64,000 nucleotides of DNA, from the NCBI GenBank assembly GCA_025084515.1, contig JAJAGP010001516.1, positions 42,501 through 106,500 on the forward strand. Direction: 5' to 3'. A program made the translations under genes and the position numbers. Below, one piece after another: positions 29,054-43,000 of the stretch (position 1 is the stretch's first letter; the number at the start of each line of letters is the position of its first letter). Under the pieces are notes generated by a model. The model was not told the DNA's origin. It did no database searches and worked only from the letters and a program-made list of their open reading frames with translations. This DNA is from Ancistrus triradiatus. Lineage: Eukaryota; Chordata; Actinopteri; Siluriformes; Loricariidae.

Positions 29054-32000
29054 ATGGATCTAAATGACAGCACGTCGTTAAAGGAGCTGATGAGCCGGTA
29101 TCAGGGCACGGACACCGGATACCATGTGCCCAAGGATGGATGGAGGATCTGCCTACAGCACGAGTATAAAGAGAAAAGGAAACCTTTCCAAGCCGGAGAT
29201 GTGTCCCTGTCCAACATCTTACAGCACATCGGCCTGGGGATCAGGTAACACCACACATCACTGATTAATAATAACAAAAACACCACAGCGCGAGGTTCTA
29301 ATCCCGTCCTGGATATTCTGTTTGGAATTTGCATGTTCTCCCATCCACTTTCCAAACATGAGTGTTAGATCAACTGGCGTGTCTAAAGTGCAGCAGTGTG
29401 AGCCTGAGGATTCCCATACGGTGTAACGGACATTGGCTTCTGTATACTCACTATCCAAGCCATATTCTGAAACGTTCAGATAGCGGGGGTCACCTGCACA
29501 GGACGTGCTGTATAACCCCAAATCATGGACAGGTGGGACTGGGTCCTTACAGGTCCTTTGACTTCTATTTCATTGCAGGCAGTATGAACCCAAGATATTG
29601 CATGTTTTTTTCTGGTCGACTTCATTTCATATGTTAATAAACTAAATAAAGCCAATTTAGGGCTAGTAATGAGGTGTAAAAAAAGTGAATAATGAGTCTC
29701 TGAGGAGTAAAGATGATCAGAGGATCTTCAGTTTATCAACAGATGTGTAAGAATATAATTGAAATCCTTAAAAACAATGTTCCTCAAAGAAAGACTGGAA
29801 GGGATTTATATATTTCTCCCTTTACAGACCATAATATCATTAAACCATTCAAGGAATCTGGAGGAATTTCCTAAAAAGCCTAAACTGAAGAGGGGTGATC
29901 TCCGCTCCCTCAGAGGGCACTGCATCAATAACCGTCCTTCATCAATAGCTGATAGAACTACATGGACAGGGGATTCCTTTATCAAACCTTTATGAATCTC
30001 TACAATACAGAATTACATTCACAAATACCACTTAAAACGTTACTGTGCTAAAAAGAAGCCTTATGTCATAACCATGTCCAGAAGGGGCGTCGGCTTCTCT
30101 GGGCTTGGAGGATGGAGGATGGTCTGGGATGGACCATCATACAGTGGGGACGGGGATTGTGCTCAGACCCATCAGTATCACAGATCTTTCTTTGGACCAA
30201 AGATGTTCTCTTGTGAGGAACAAGAGCAGAACCTAGACCCTGTCATGGCATGGGGTCGGGTCAGGGCCCTTGGTAAAGGTCATTTACACTTCTGCAGGAA
30301 AGTACCCTCAGATTTTAGAGCGACATAAGCTGCCTTCAAGACGACTTCTTTATCAGGGACATCCATGCATTTTCAAAAAAAGTTAGGACTGAAATAGTTC
30401 TTTTTTTGATGAACATTGTTTTTAAACATTTCAATCATTTTCTCACACATTTGTTGATAAACTGGAGATCCTCTGATCATTATTACACATTTCTGTTACA
30501 TAAGACTTATTAAAAAACACTTGGTCTCAATCGAGGGGCAAAGGTTTTGTGCCGTTGCTTGTCTGAGTGTGTTTGGTGGACGTTATAGTTAATAATTGAT
30601 AATAAATTATACTGTAAGTGTCTGTTAATCATTGAACCTACACTCAGGAAGCACTGAACGCAGTCGGGCATCGAGTCCGATCGAAAGCCTCAAGGAAAAA
30701 CCTCCAAGTGGACAAGTTTTCATCCGAAAGTTTGAATATTCATTGTAGTTACCGGGAAAGGTTTTAGTGCGGTGGTAGTGTAATAAATAATTTTCATAAT
30801 GCAAATAAACCTTTATCCTCTAACAGTGAGGCGTTTCACTGATCTTTTGACCTTGACTCTTAACAGACACAGCCGTCCTTAAATAAATAAACATTGAAAC
30901 TGTGGAGAATGTTGTTCTGAAACATTCAGTCTACAGCAGATATTTACCATATGTGGGCCTATACTAATACTCTAGTCTACTAATACACTAGCCCAAATTT
31001 GGATTTAAGGGATTTTTTATTTGATCAATAGGTTTATTCTGGCTGGAGATTGTTAGCAAGTCCAAAATCAATCATACCTTTTGAAACCGTTCCAAATGCT
31101 CCTGATTTCTTCCATGTTCTAAAGCTTCCTAATCAACCGTGATTACAGCTAATGAAGTAGTTCTCTAATCAGTTACTAGTCATTAGCTTAGTGAGAGTGA
31201 GATGTGGAGTGACCATAAAGCCATATCCAGACTTCTTGAGTCCCATTGGCCTTAAGGAGTACAAGGAGTTCTACAAAGATCTCAAAAAGTGTGATAGGAA
31301 GCCAAGAACGCATTGGGAAAGAACGGTAATGCATGAGGACAAGGATCACCACCAAGGTCATCCTGATGCTCTCTTGATAAACGGAGACCAAGGAGGACTC
31401 CACTTCTCCAGGACAGGCACAAATAAGCTCGTCTAACCTAACCTTTGCGGAAACTCACCTGGATAAAGGGGAAAAAGAAAGTTGGGCATCAGTTCTGAAG
31501 TGGGAAGGGACGAAAATGGAGTTGTTTGGGAAGATCGAAGCTTTCAACCACAAGGACACCATCCCCATGGTCAAGTGGCAAAGATGATGCTTGTGGGGGA
31601 GTTTTTAAGGCAATGGGCCAATCAGCATTGTCAAAGTAAGCAGCATCATTGGAAAAGAGATGGTTGAGGGAAAACAAAATCATATTTTGGAGGGTCCCAG
31701 CCAAAGTCCTGACCCGAGTCCCATTCAGCATCTGTGGAGGGACCTAAAGTTCAGAGAGACGGCAAGGAAGATTTCCAACCTCAAAGTCCTGGAGATCTCA
31801 ATAACCAGTGGGTTTGCCATTTATTATTGAGAAGAAGTTAAAATAAGTTTGAACACTGTGTTTTTGGGCCACTTGTGTTATTTGAAGCCAGAAGAAACCT
31901 ACCGCTGATGATCTGGTTATATGGGGCATGTTAAGCTCGGGGATGTCTTAGACGATGAGGGAACAGTCTGTGAGGAGTAAAGACCCGAGTGACTTTAACA

Positions 32001-35000
32001 AGTGACAACGGGACATCTCCTAAATAACAAGGCTGCACCCTTCTGAGCACGCTGTCAATCAGATCAGATAGAGAAGTGTTACTGCACTTAACAACAACAT
32101 TTATTACCAGACATCAAAATGTGTAAACACTTGCACAAAAAGTCCCAGTTTATGAGCTGCAGGTTTTCTCCACTACTTTTGAAGGTCTGCCACGTGATCA
32201 CAGGGATCGACTGATGCCGATGATCTCAAAATGGTGTGTACTGGATCATCACATGACTTGAGCTGCTGATGTTAGACCATAAGCCCAGGGTCACAGCTGG
32301 CGTTCCAGGTCGCCTCAGCGTTGTGTGATGGGGTTTAAAATACCAAACTGACAGCCCATTTGGTTATAGGCTTTGTTTCAGAGGTTGATGGGCTGACTTG
32401 ACAGGAATCCTGTAGAGCTCAGTAATCAGTAGGAGTGTCGTGTCTGCATACCTTTGGCCATCGTGTGTGTTTTAAACATTTAACTTGTCAATCTCACTAC
32501 TGGACTGGTTGAGCAGCCTGGACCAACCCAATGTGCTGGGTGAATTAGTCATATCTCACTTACCATTTCACACTGAGCTCTCTGTTTCTGAATCGCTGGG
32601 TTATATGAGATCGAGCAGGGGACATCGGGAGAGGTCAAAGATCTGTTCCAGGCTGGAAAATTCCCAGCTTTGTTCCTGTTTAGTCCCACAGTGCAGTCTG
32701 CTCGTTCTGTTGGTATAAAAGGCTTCTAATTCCAGCAGCTCTTGTGAGGAGCGCTACAGTTCTGCAACTAGCTGTGCATGCTCCTAATAAACAAATGAAA
32801 AGCTGGAGAGGGCAGCAACGTGACTGATCTCACATTCCCACCTTCTAGTCCTCGATTTGGCTTTTTTATTTTAATTCAATGTTTTTCACATAGTAAGCAT
32901 AACAATTTGAGATAATCTGTCATGGACTTGCCTCCGCAGTCAACTGATCTAAAACCCTGTCGAGCATTTATGGGGGCACTTGAACTGAGCTTTCAGTTTC
33001 ATTTTACATCTGGTTCATCTTTATATGGCTTCGATACTGGCAAACTCTCACCATGATTGGGGTATCAATACATTTTGTATTTTTAATTCAGCGTAGCTCT
33101 GAGTCGAGCCCTCAGTTTGGAACATCAAATGTAAGGAGCCCAGGGTTTCTCTGCTGTATTCAATCTTCCCGAAGAGTAAATCCTTAAGTTTAAGTATATA
33201 AATGTGAGCAGGCTTTATAGCCTGTCTGCCCGCCACCAGAAATCCATGAAAAAGACCCGAAAACGTGTTCAGGAAGCAAAGTCTGTGTTGTGTCCAGAGT
33301 TATTTATACTGCCTGACATTGTGTGAAAGCAGATAAGGTTAGTGATTAATGTATGCAGCATGCAGTGTTTGCTTTTGGGTTTGGTCACCCAGTAAAAGTC
33401 CTTTGTTCGATGCGTTCTCATGACAGACATCGCCCTAGGTAAAAGAGAAAACTGGAGTCTAAAGACTACAGTTCTACAGCCCTACTGAACAATCCCTGTG
33501 TACAGGAGAGAGAGTCTCTGGTAAAGTCCGGCAGCATGGTGTTTAAAGCAAACGCTGAATGGATCATCGTAACTCTGAGGGGAGTGTTGTATGGAGGGTT
33601 CCACACTACAATGCCACGGGCGACTCTAAAGGGTTACTGCTGATGTCTCTCACTATTGTTATGGTTTGTCTACATGCTTTGTCCAAAGCTTTGTTAAACA
33701 GGCCATAGTAGTATCTGAAACATACAGCAAAACGTACCTGTTATGGGAAGAGTTGAGTGCTGCTGTCTGAATTCCCACTATGTACAGTGTAGTCCTGCTA
33801 TACAAACTGCTAGCCCACTCTGATGAATGATCGTTAAAATACCCCTACCTACACTCTCCACTTTCATTTATTCAGTGGCCGATTCTAAGGTAACGCAGTA
33901 CAACATGTTATCTGTCATTTATTTTAGAGAATCCTCCTTGAGACACGTTCTTTCCTCTGTGTTTGTGCAGGTATTTAAAGTGGTGGTACCAGAAAACCCA
34001 GATGCAAAAGAAAATACCGTTTATAGACATATTCCACGCTTTGCCCCTGAGGCAGATTTATGGTGAGTGCCCCAGTTCCATCTCGAGCTCCAGTGGAAAT
34101 GAAATGAGATATCTAAGCGCATCCGAAGGACCCTAATGCCCCCTCTTCTTCTGTAGGTGCCCCCCTGGGTGGTATTGGTGGAGGAACCATTACCCGTGGA
34201 TGGAAGGGCGAGTTCTGTAGGTGGCAGCTTAACCCGGGAATGTACCACTACAAAACTGTGATCGCTGACCAGGTAAAGTCGAGCTCATCATCCGAGAGGA
34301 GCTACACGTAATCGATAATAGATGAGGAGTGATGAAGTCAGGTTTTGCATTTCCCATGAGCTCCGTTAGACAGTTATTCGGTCAGAAATCTCCAGCAGTT
34401 GAACAGTTCTCAATCGGTAACCAACTTATGACATCAAATGGTTATTAAATCATAACATGTACAACAAGTATTGGGACACCTCCACGTTACACCTACAGGA
34501 GTGCTTATGACGTCCCATTCTAAATCTGTAGGCATTAATATGGAGTTGATGTCCATTCTGGGATCAGTCTGAAATGGAACTAACTGTTTTGATCCCTTAA
34601 TTTTCCAGTCACCTAGTGTTGTCACCACAACGCCAAGGCTTTAATGAACTAACATTTGCAGGAGTTTAATGGTTGTAAGATAAATAAGCAAGGTAGGCCC
34701 ATTGAATGTCTCCAGTACCTCTGCTGAAGGCGAGTGAGTTTATTCTTACCGAGGCTTTTGTTAGCGATTAACCAACGTTCCTGACACTTGACTTAATTCT
34801 GCTGTCTTTCTGTGTGAGTGATGTCATTACTGTGTGAAGGCTAAACCGTTAGGAATGTGTTCTCATGACTAACTTCTTGAACGTCAAGTTTAGGGAAAAG
34901 CTTCCATAAACTTCCATCTGTTCAAATTGTACACGCTGTACTTGGGCTGCTTGAAAGTTTGGGAACCTGATAGAATCAACTCCGCGAGGAACCCAGGGTA

Positions 35001-36969
35001 ACTTCTAAGCAACTAAAGGTCTCTCAAATTGGATAACGTCAATGCTTTTGAGTCCACCAAAAGGAGAAAGCCCCTGCCTACTGCTCTCCAAAAAGAACAG
35101 GGTTAGGTTATGCAGTTTGCGAAATATGACACGGACGAGCCAGAAAGCAATTTGACAAAGGTTTTATGGATGGATGAGACCAAATAAGAAGTGTTATATG
35201 TGGAGAAAGTTACACTCTGCATTCCAGCATAAGAACCTTATACCATCTGTGAAACGTGGTGGTGGTAGTGTCAAGGTTTGGGCCTTGCTGGAGCAACGGA
35301 TTCGGAGTTATACTTGGGTCATGCAGCAACAGCGTGATCTTAAGCACACAGCTCGTTCTACCAAAGATTGGGTATGGAAGAACAAAGGTAATGATCTGGA
35401 ACGGCCAAAGTCCGGACCTTCATCCTATAGAAATCCAATAGCACTTCATGTGAGGAAGTTCTAAAGGGTTCAGGAACCTCCGAGCGCTGGCGTACATCTG
35501 AAGCTGCACTGCATGTCCTGAGTGTGTTCTGCTTCCCCTCAGTTTACAGTGTGTCTGCGCAGAGACGGACAGACGCTCTACCAGCAGGTGCTCTCCACCG
35601 AGCGCCCGCACACCCTGCACGGCTGGAACTGGGGCTACTGCGGGGCCTTCGCCTTCTACCACGCCCTGTACCCCCGAGCCTGGACCGTCTACCAGCTGCC
35701 GGGCCAGAACGTCACGCTCACCTGCAGACAGGTCTCGCCCATCATCCCGCACAACTACAAGGTAGTACGAGGTAGTGCCCTCGCGGTGCCCGGCGCCTCC
35801 CGGCCGACCTCCCCGTCATCCGCCCCTCTCTCGTTCGGTTTCAGGACTCCAGTTTCCCCGTGGCAGTGTTCGTGTGGGACGTAGAGAACAGGAACGACTA
35901 CGCCCTGGACGTCTCCATCATGTTCACCATGGTCAACGGGTCGGGCAGCAAGGACGATAAGTGTGGGGGTCACTGGAACGAGCCGTTCCGCTTCGAAGAA
36001 GAGGGCCGGTCTGTGTCGGGGGTTTTGCTTCACCACTGCTCGCGGGTGAACCCGTACACACTCTGCATGGCTGCACCTGAACAGGTGAGACGCTCTAATG
36101 ACAGGTGGGATTCAGGTAAGACGGAATAAAATCCTGAGAGTGTCCTTAGAGTTTAATATTATCCTTGTGGGACTGTGGTTGCCCAGCGGGTAAGGTACTT
36201 TTTCTTGTCTCGATTTTAGTTTTCGATAAAATCGTGTTCAACGTTATCATAAGTCTGAAGCCTCGGCTCATGGTGAGGTGTGCATTGTGTGTAACCAATA
36301 GGTGGCGCTCTTTCTCTCTCTCTATTCCATGTGGATGTTATAAGTAGAGGTGATTTTTGCAGGTCAGTAGGGTTTAGATCTACAGGGATCTGACCACAAA
36401 ACTTTTTAAACTTTTCAGAGAGTTTTTTGTAGTGGAATCTCTCTGAGACGGGAGGCAGCCTCTCTGCTCCAAAGCCCCGGATCTTACCCACTGATACGGA
36501 CCCACATCCCTGAGAACAAAAGCTGGGATAGAGTCTGTAATTCTCTTCGCTCTTTCCGATTGTTTTGTTCGTTCGCCAGCATTACATTATGAGCTGACAT
36601 TTAGGAAATGGGTCTCTGACCTTTGTACACTTAAGCGTGCTGCCGGCGGAGTTAATGCTAACCGTTTGTGTACGCATGTGTGTGTTAGCCTGGGCGGGAG
36701 GTCAGCTATCAGACGGCCTTCAGTCCGACCGGTACAGGCAGTGCTCTGTGGAGCGATCTGATGAAGGACGGCAGGTTGGACTCCCCCTCGGGCTCCAGCC
36801 CTCCCACTCAGGCCGGCCAGACGGTGGCGGCGGCTCTAGCGGTGAGCTGCTCTGTACCTGCTCACGGACACAACTGCCTGGAGTTCTCCCTGGCCTGGGA
36901 CATGCCCAGAATGATGTTTGGCTCCAGAGAGAGGGAGCACGTCAGGTTCGTTCAGCCGCAGCTGGAAGT

Positions 36970-37023
<54 letters not shown>

Positions 37024-40000
37024 ATAAAAATATACATTTCTCATTTCAGGCGGTACACGCGGTACTTTGGAACCAAAGGAGACGCAGGACCTTCGATATC
37101 TCACTACGCACTTGCACACTACAGGGCCTGGGAGCAGAGCATCGAGGAGTGGCAGAAGCCCATTCTGGAAGACGTGTAAAGCTCTTGTTTTGTAAATAGC
37201 ATCATCATTGTGCAGGAACTGCGGTTACATGTACGCTTCGGCACTGTCCACAGTGGCACCCCTCCGCGGGAGAAATCCCAATGAAATGTTCCCGTTTGAT
37301 GCAAAACATTGCAGAGCAAGTACTGGATGATCTATAAGTAATCATTACCAGTCAGGGCAGAATGTAAAGGTTGAGGATAAAGTAAAAGAGGATAAAGGCG
37401 AGCCTTCAGGGGAGGCTCATTCTGAAATGTCCAGATCAGGACCTTTTGGGGACTGAAAATCCAGAAAAAGTGTACATTTGATCCAACAGGACGGATTCTC
37501 AGTGCAGGAATGAGATGAGAAACTTAGTTAGGTCCTGAACCTGCCGCCCCAGATCAGGGATGTGTATGAGCCCCAAGTATCTCAGGCCTGGAAGCTCCGG
37601 TCAGACAGGACGTGTTCTTCTGATGCTGTGCAGAAGAAATCTGCAAGATCTGGTGTGACGTGGGTACAGAATGACAGCAAGATTCTTTGCTGTGCAGGCC
37701 GGAGTGATTGTAAGAGCATCTATGAGCATTGGCAGGTGTAGGTTTTGTTGTTCGGGATGTAGACTGACCTTCAGAGGGTGTTCCACCATCCAGGATGAGG
37801 TATCAGAACGACGGTCAGATACCAGTTTAGAAACCTGGAGACTGAAGATGAGACTCTGATGATGGCTTGAGATTTCTCTGACTGGACGTGTTATTTGTCT
37901 CTCCCTTAGTTCTCTTCCTTCCTGGTATAAGTCGGCTCTGTTTAACGAGCTGTACTTCGTTGCGGATGGTGGGACGGTGTGGGTGGAGCTTCCAGAGGAT
38001 GCCGATATCAGCGGAGGGGTTCGTCCAGAGGACGGGGGGCTTCTGGCCCAGCCTCCTGTTGTTAAGGAGTACGGGCGCTTTGCTTATTTAGAGGGTGAGT
38101 CATCTCTAATATCAGAGCCAGGCTACTTGAAGCTTTTTTTAAACAAAGCATTCCATTGTAGCCCCACTTATCCTGGGCAGGGCCTTGGCTGAGAGTCCGG
38201 AGCCAGAATTCACTGGACATGGGCAGAGTTCCTCCAGGCACTGTCCATCGCAGGGTTGCAAACCTTACTGGGATTTGAACCCAGGCTCTCAGACGCGGCT
38301 GTTTCCAGGACAGCTGCTCTAGGCTACCTTAACTAACTGTGCCTACAAAAACGTGGAAACCACTCAAAAAGATGACGTATATTTCAGTCTGGCAAAGAAT
38401 GCAGACAGGGTTATGCAAATGAAAGAAACTCTGTTGTGTAGTGACTAATAGGGTTAAATCATTAGGATACTGATGTGCCATTTTCGATGCTTTTGGGATA
38501 ACGTGCACGTATCTGAGCAAAAACAGAAGCGTTTCGTTAGATGCTAAACAAACAAATTCACAGTTTCTGGACAGCGGAAGGGCAGAAGTGGCCTTAGACT
38601 GAAATGGACACATATAAGTCCTGCCGTCTGTGCTGAGGGACTTCGCTCTGTATCAGGTTAAAGTCATGGCGAGCAGGAATTTGTAACGTAAATTTGCATG
38701 ACAGTTTGTTGCCAGCGATAATTCTTCACGCAGTAATCGTTTAATTTAATTAATGACCCTAACCTAAGCGGAACCTCAGACAGTGGAGTTTGATTATATT
38801 TTGAGTGTAGAGCCACAGCCGAGGCAGGTTTCCTGGTCTTACTGTCTTTAGAGTCTGTTTACATCTGGAAATGGTTACAGCTTGTGTTTTTAGCCCAGGT
38901 CCTAGAACAAAATGTTTGAAATGCCTTCAAAGTGTTTGGTTACACCAGCTTTATGCCTAACCTGAATCTACAGATGATTGATCTTCTCAGAAAGGCTTAC
39001 ATGCCGAAATCTAGGAAAGGCTTTACGTAAGTCTTAGCCACTGCCTAATGAGGTGTTTTAAAGCAGCCATGCCAACCTTTCCTGACCTTTAGTTCTATTC
39101 AGAAAACGTGTAATAAACAGAGAAAAAGAGGCTCATTTAGACTGGATTAGTGGTGCAGCTTTGGTGACGTGTTTCTGTTCCTAGGTCAGGAGTACAGGAT
39201 GTATAACACGTACGACGTCCACTTCTACGCCTCCTTCGCCCTCATCATGCTCTGGCCCAAGCTGGCTCTGAGCATACAGTATGATATTGGTAAGAGGAAC
39301 TGTTCGTTGAAGTCCTAAAATTAGAAAACGAGAACCCAGTGATACAAATATTATACTTATTGTTAGACTTCTTGAGAGAAATGATCTAACATTACATATC
39401 AGCTTGGATTGGCAGTTAATCTGAAGGTGAAATAGGAGATGGGAGTTCCAGTCACTGGGATGATCAGTCCGGTGTGAGTGGATGGCCCTGCTGTATTTAA
39501 AGAACAGGAAGTCTGATTTTCATAACACGTTTGTGGAAGTGGATCAGGGTACGAACAAAGGACTTCTGAGTAATAGGTTACAAAGTCATCTCTAAAGAGT
39601 TTGGACTCCACTTATCCACCGTCAGACAGATTGGGTACAAACAGAGAAACCCAGGAGTGGCCGACCAACAAAGATCACTCCAAGAGTAGGTGTGTAATGG
39701 TCCACGTTGTCCCAAAGGAACCAAGGGTAACTTCTAAGCAGCTAAAGGTCTCTCACACATTGGCTAATGTTAATGTTCATGAGTCTACCATCAGAAGAAA
39801 GCCACTGCTCTCCAAAAAAGCAATCCAGAAGCTTATAGACAAACGTTTTGTGGATGGATGAGACCAAAACAAAATTATTTGGGTAATCAGAATTTAATCC
39901 CTGCATTCCAGCATAAGAACCTTACCCCATCTATGAAACATGGTGGTGGTATCATGGTTTTGAATTCTGAATTATAACTGCAAATCTTAAGGAAAATATC

Positions 40001-43000
40001 AGGACATCTGTCCATGAACTGAATCTCAAGAGATATGGAATATTGGATCGTTTTCCTCAATAAGTAACCTCATTTGTTTAGTCGGGTTCTCTTTATCTAC
40101 TTTTAGAGCTTGTGTTTAAATCTGATGATGTTTCATCTCATAGTTTTTTGGATTGTACCTTTTGTAAGTTGCCTCTTCACCCATCACCCTCTCCCTTTCT
40201 CGTTGCCATCGTCCCCAGCCGGATCTGTATTACAGCATGACCCTACAGAAAGGATGAGCCTCATGAGTGGGACCATCGCACCGGTCAAGACCCGGAACGT
40301 CGTTCCACACGATATTGGAGATCCAAGTTGGTGGCGCTCAAACACACAGTTTATCGATCTGTATTGTTCCAACCACTTGAGTAGCTACTGCTTGTGGTTT
40401 TATGCACTGAAATAAGTTTTCATTCCTTTTCCATTACATATCACAATTTGGTTCCTGCTCCTTCTGTATGTAAGTGGAGTCTGGCACTAAAACGATAGCA
40501 GCATTCATCGCGGTAACAGTCAATAAGGGGATTGTTGGGCAGAATGTTCGATAGTTTCTTGGGTGCAAACTAACGATACACTTCGATTTGCTCTGGATTA
40601 TTGATTTTACATTCGATAAAAGACATTCCTTTTTTATTTCTGAAGTTTAAACAACACAAATCTACAGTGTGCACATTTTCTTGTATAATCTTTGAGCTAA
40701 AAACTTTAGTCCCCCGCAATTAAAATAAAAGACTGAAAACAGAGGTTTAAAATGTTCTTCCTTACCATGTTAAGGGATTTTCCTTGCCACTGTCACCCTA
40801 GGCTTGCTCAGTTAGAGCTGATGGTCATAAAGCTGCTTTTAAAATGTTAATTCAGTGGTACCTCGGTTCTGGACCACCTCGGAGCTCATCAGATTCGCAT
40901 TTTAACTAGAGAAATGTGTCTCGGTTCTCGCCGTTTGCTCCGTACTCTGTACACTTGCTTATACTTGTATGAGTCAAGACTCGATTCAGCCAAAACTTGA
41001 TTCATGATTCAGTACATAGTGATTCAGAGTCACAACAGTTCATTGTGATTTTCTTTATTTTTACATCAACAGTACTGTAGTCTTAGTGCAAATAAGTCCC
41101 CATGGATCCTAAAAAGGTTATAATAAGAGCAAACCGAAAGCACAACAGGAACCGAGTCCTCCAGAACGCAGGCTGCAGTTAGCTTAGCAGTTCACCAGTA
41201 GACTAAGTGTTTTGCTTTTACTTTTCACTTTCAGTCCATGACTCACTAAATGACATGAGATGATTTTTCAGCTATTTGTAATAAAATAAGCTTTTTGTTA
41301 ATGCTTTTGGCCAACTGTAGGTTAATGTAAGTGTTATAAACATTAACTTACTTATCATTACTGATCATCCGCTATGATACACCAAACACTCGTTAAACTC
41401 ATCAGTTCATGATATATGTAACTTCTGATGGATTTGTTGAACATATACCCATCATAAATCAGGAGCTCCTGTACAAAGAACTCCATTAATGCATATAATG
41501 CCTCATGCAGGGGGATTTTCTGGGGGTCTGGAACCCATTCATTGAATTTACATTATTCCTTATGGGAAGCATTTGCTGGGTGCTCATCATTTTCAGTTCT
41601 CGACAGAACGAGTTAACGAACCAGAACCGAGGTCAATTTGACTTGACTTGATTACAGACGATAAACCGTTCTGTCTTTTCTCCGGCAGATGACGAACCGT
41701 GGCAGCGCGTCAACGCCTACGAGATTCACGACACCGCGGACTGGAAAGACCTGAACCTGAAGTTTGTTCTGCAGGTGTACCGGGATTACCATCTAACCCA
41801 GGACTGGCAGTACCTGCAGGACATGTGGCCCATCTGTCAGGTCAGCTGAACCGGTCCAGACATGACCTTAATACAACCAATTCATTACACTCATGATACC
41901 GTGTAACGACTAAGGAAGTCGCTGAGTGGTCTGGGGTGAGCGGCGGATCAATATTTAAAGCAGTAGCCTCTCAAAATGAAACCTGTAAGATAAGTGCTGT
42001 TTAGACAGGATGGAGATTTGATTAAGGGCTTTGTTCCTGTAGGTGGTGATGGAGACCGAACTAAAGTTCGATAAGGACGGGGACGGCCTGATCGAGAACT
42101 CCGGCTACGCCGACCAGACCTATGATGGATGGGTTGTAACAGGACCCAGGTTAGTTGGGAGAGAGGAATGAGGGCGTGGCACTGTTTGGAAAAGGATGGT
42201 TCAGAGAGGCATGCAGCCTGTCTTGATTTATGAGATATTGTAAATGGACTTGAGGTGTAAAATCACAACTGTACGTACGCTCTGTAAGTATGGAGCTGCA
42301 GTGACGCATGTTCCCTTAATGGAGGTTTACTGCCTGGCCTTCTGACGAGCTGCAGATCAAACACAGTGCTAATTAGTCTACTTGTACGTGAAACACCAAA
42401 ACCTGGTCCCATCGCCTACAGGTCTGACCTGGGCTCATCCAAAATCAGCACTGGAACCAGGGTCTTAACTAGATTACTTGGACAGTCATGTGTAAACCAG
42501 AGGCAGTACTTCACTGTATTTTTTAGATATCTGTACTTTATTATGTCTGTAACTGAATACCGAAGAAGCTGCATTTCCAGAACAGGCCTGTTAATTTGGC
42601 ATTTATGAATCTATGTACAGTGGAACCTCGGAACTCAAAACGCCTTTTCACTCGAACAGTTTTGACATCAAACTTTCCATTTGAATTTTTTTGGCCCCCA
42701 AATTCGAACAGAAATTTCGACTTCGAACATCGGCACCCTAAAAAGAACACTAAATGGATTATGATTCCAGTAATCCGGTCCAGTCGGTGGCGATAAATGC
42801 ACCAAAAACCAAAAAGAAAGCACCTATGCAATCGTGTGCATGTTATGTTTATAATATTATATTATATTATGTGTATGTATACTATATCAGTCTATGGGTG
42901 TGATTTCAGACACTCCCTCAGTCTTGGCGCCAGTGATAAGATGTACCAGTGATAAAACTGCATTCGCCTCAATGGCTATAAAGTTTAACTTTTTATATTC

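Larger units (their letters stand above)
29245..33970 (+). other. GBA2 intron 1
   Basis: A 4.7 kb intron, the largest of the gene. It carries two Tc1/mariner relics (29,757-30,545 and about 31,230-31,830). 31,831-33,970 shows no element I can name. Confidence 0.85.

Noticed and set aside
36637..37199. Plus-strand frames of 180 and 93 codons across GBA2 exon 6 and the TG repeat
   Set aside because: They are in the wrong frame relative to the conserved GBA2 sequence and cross an intron.
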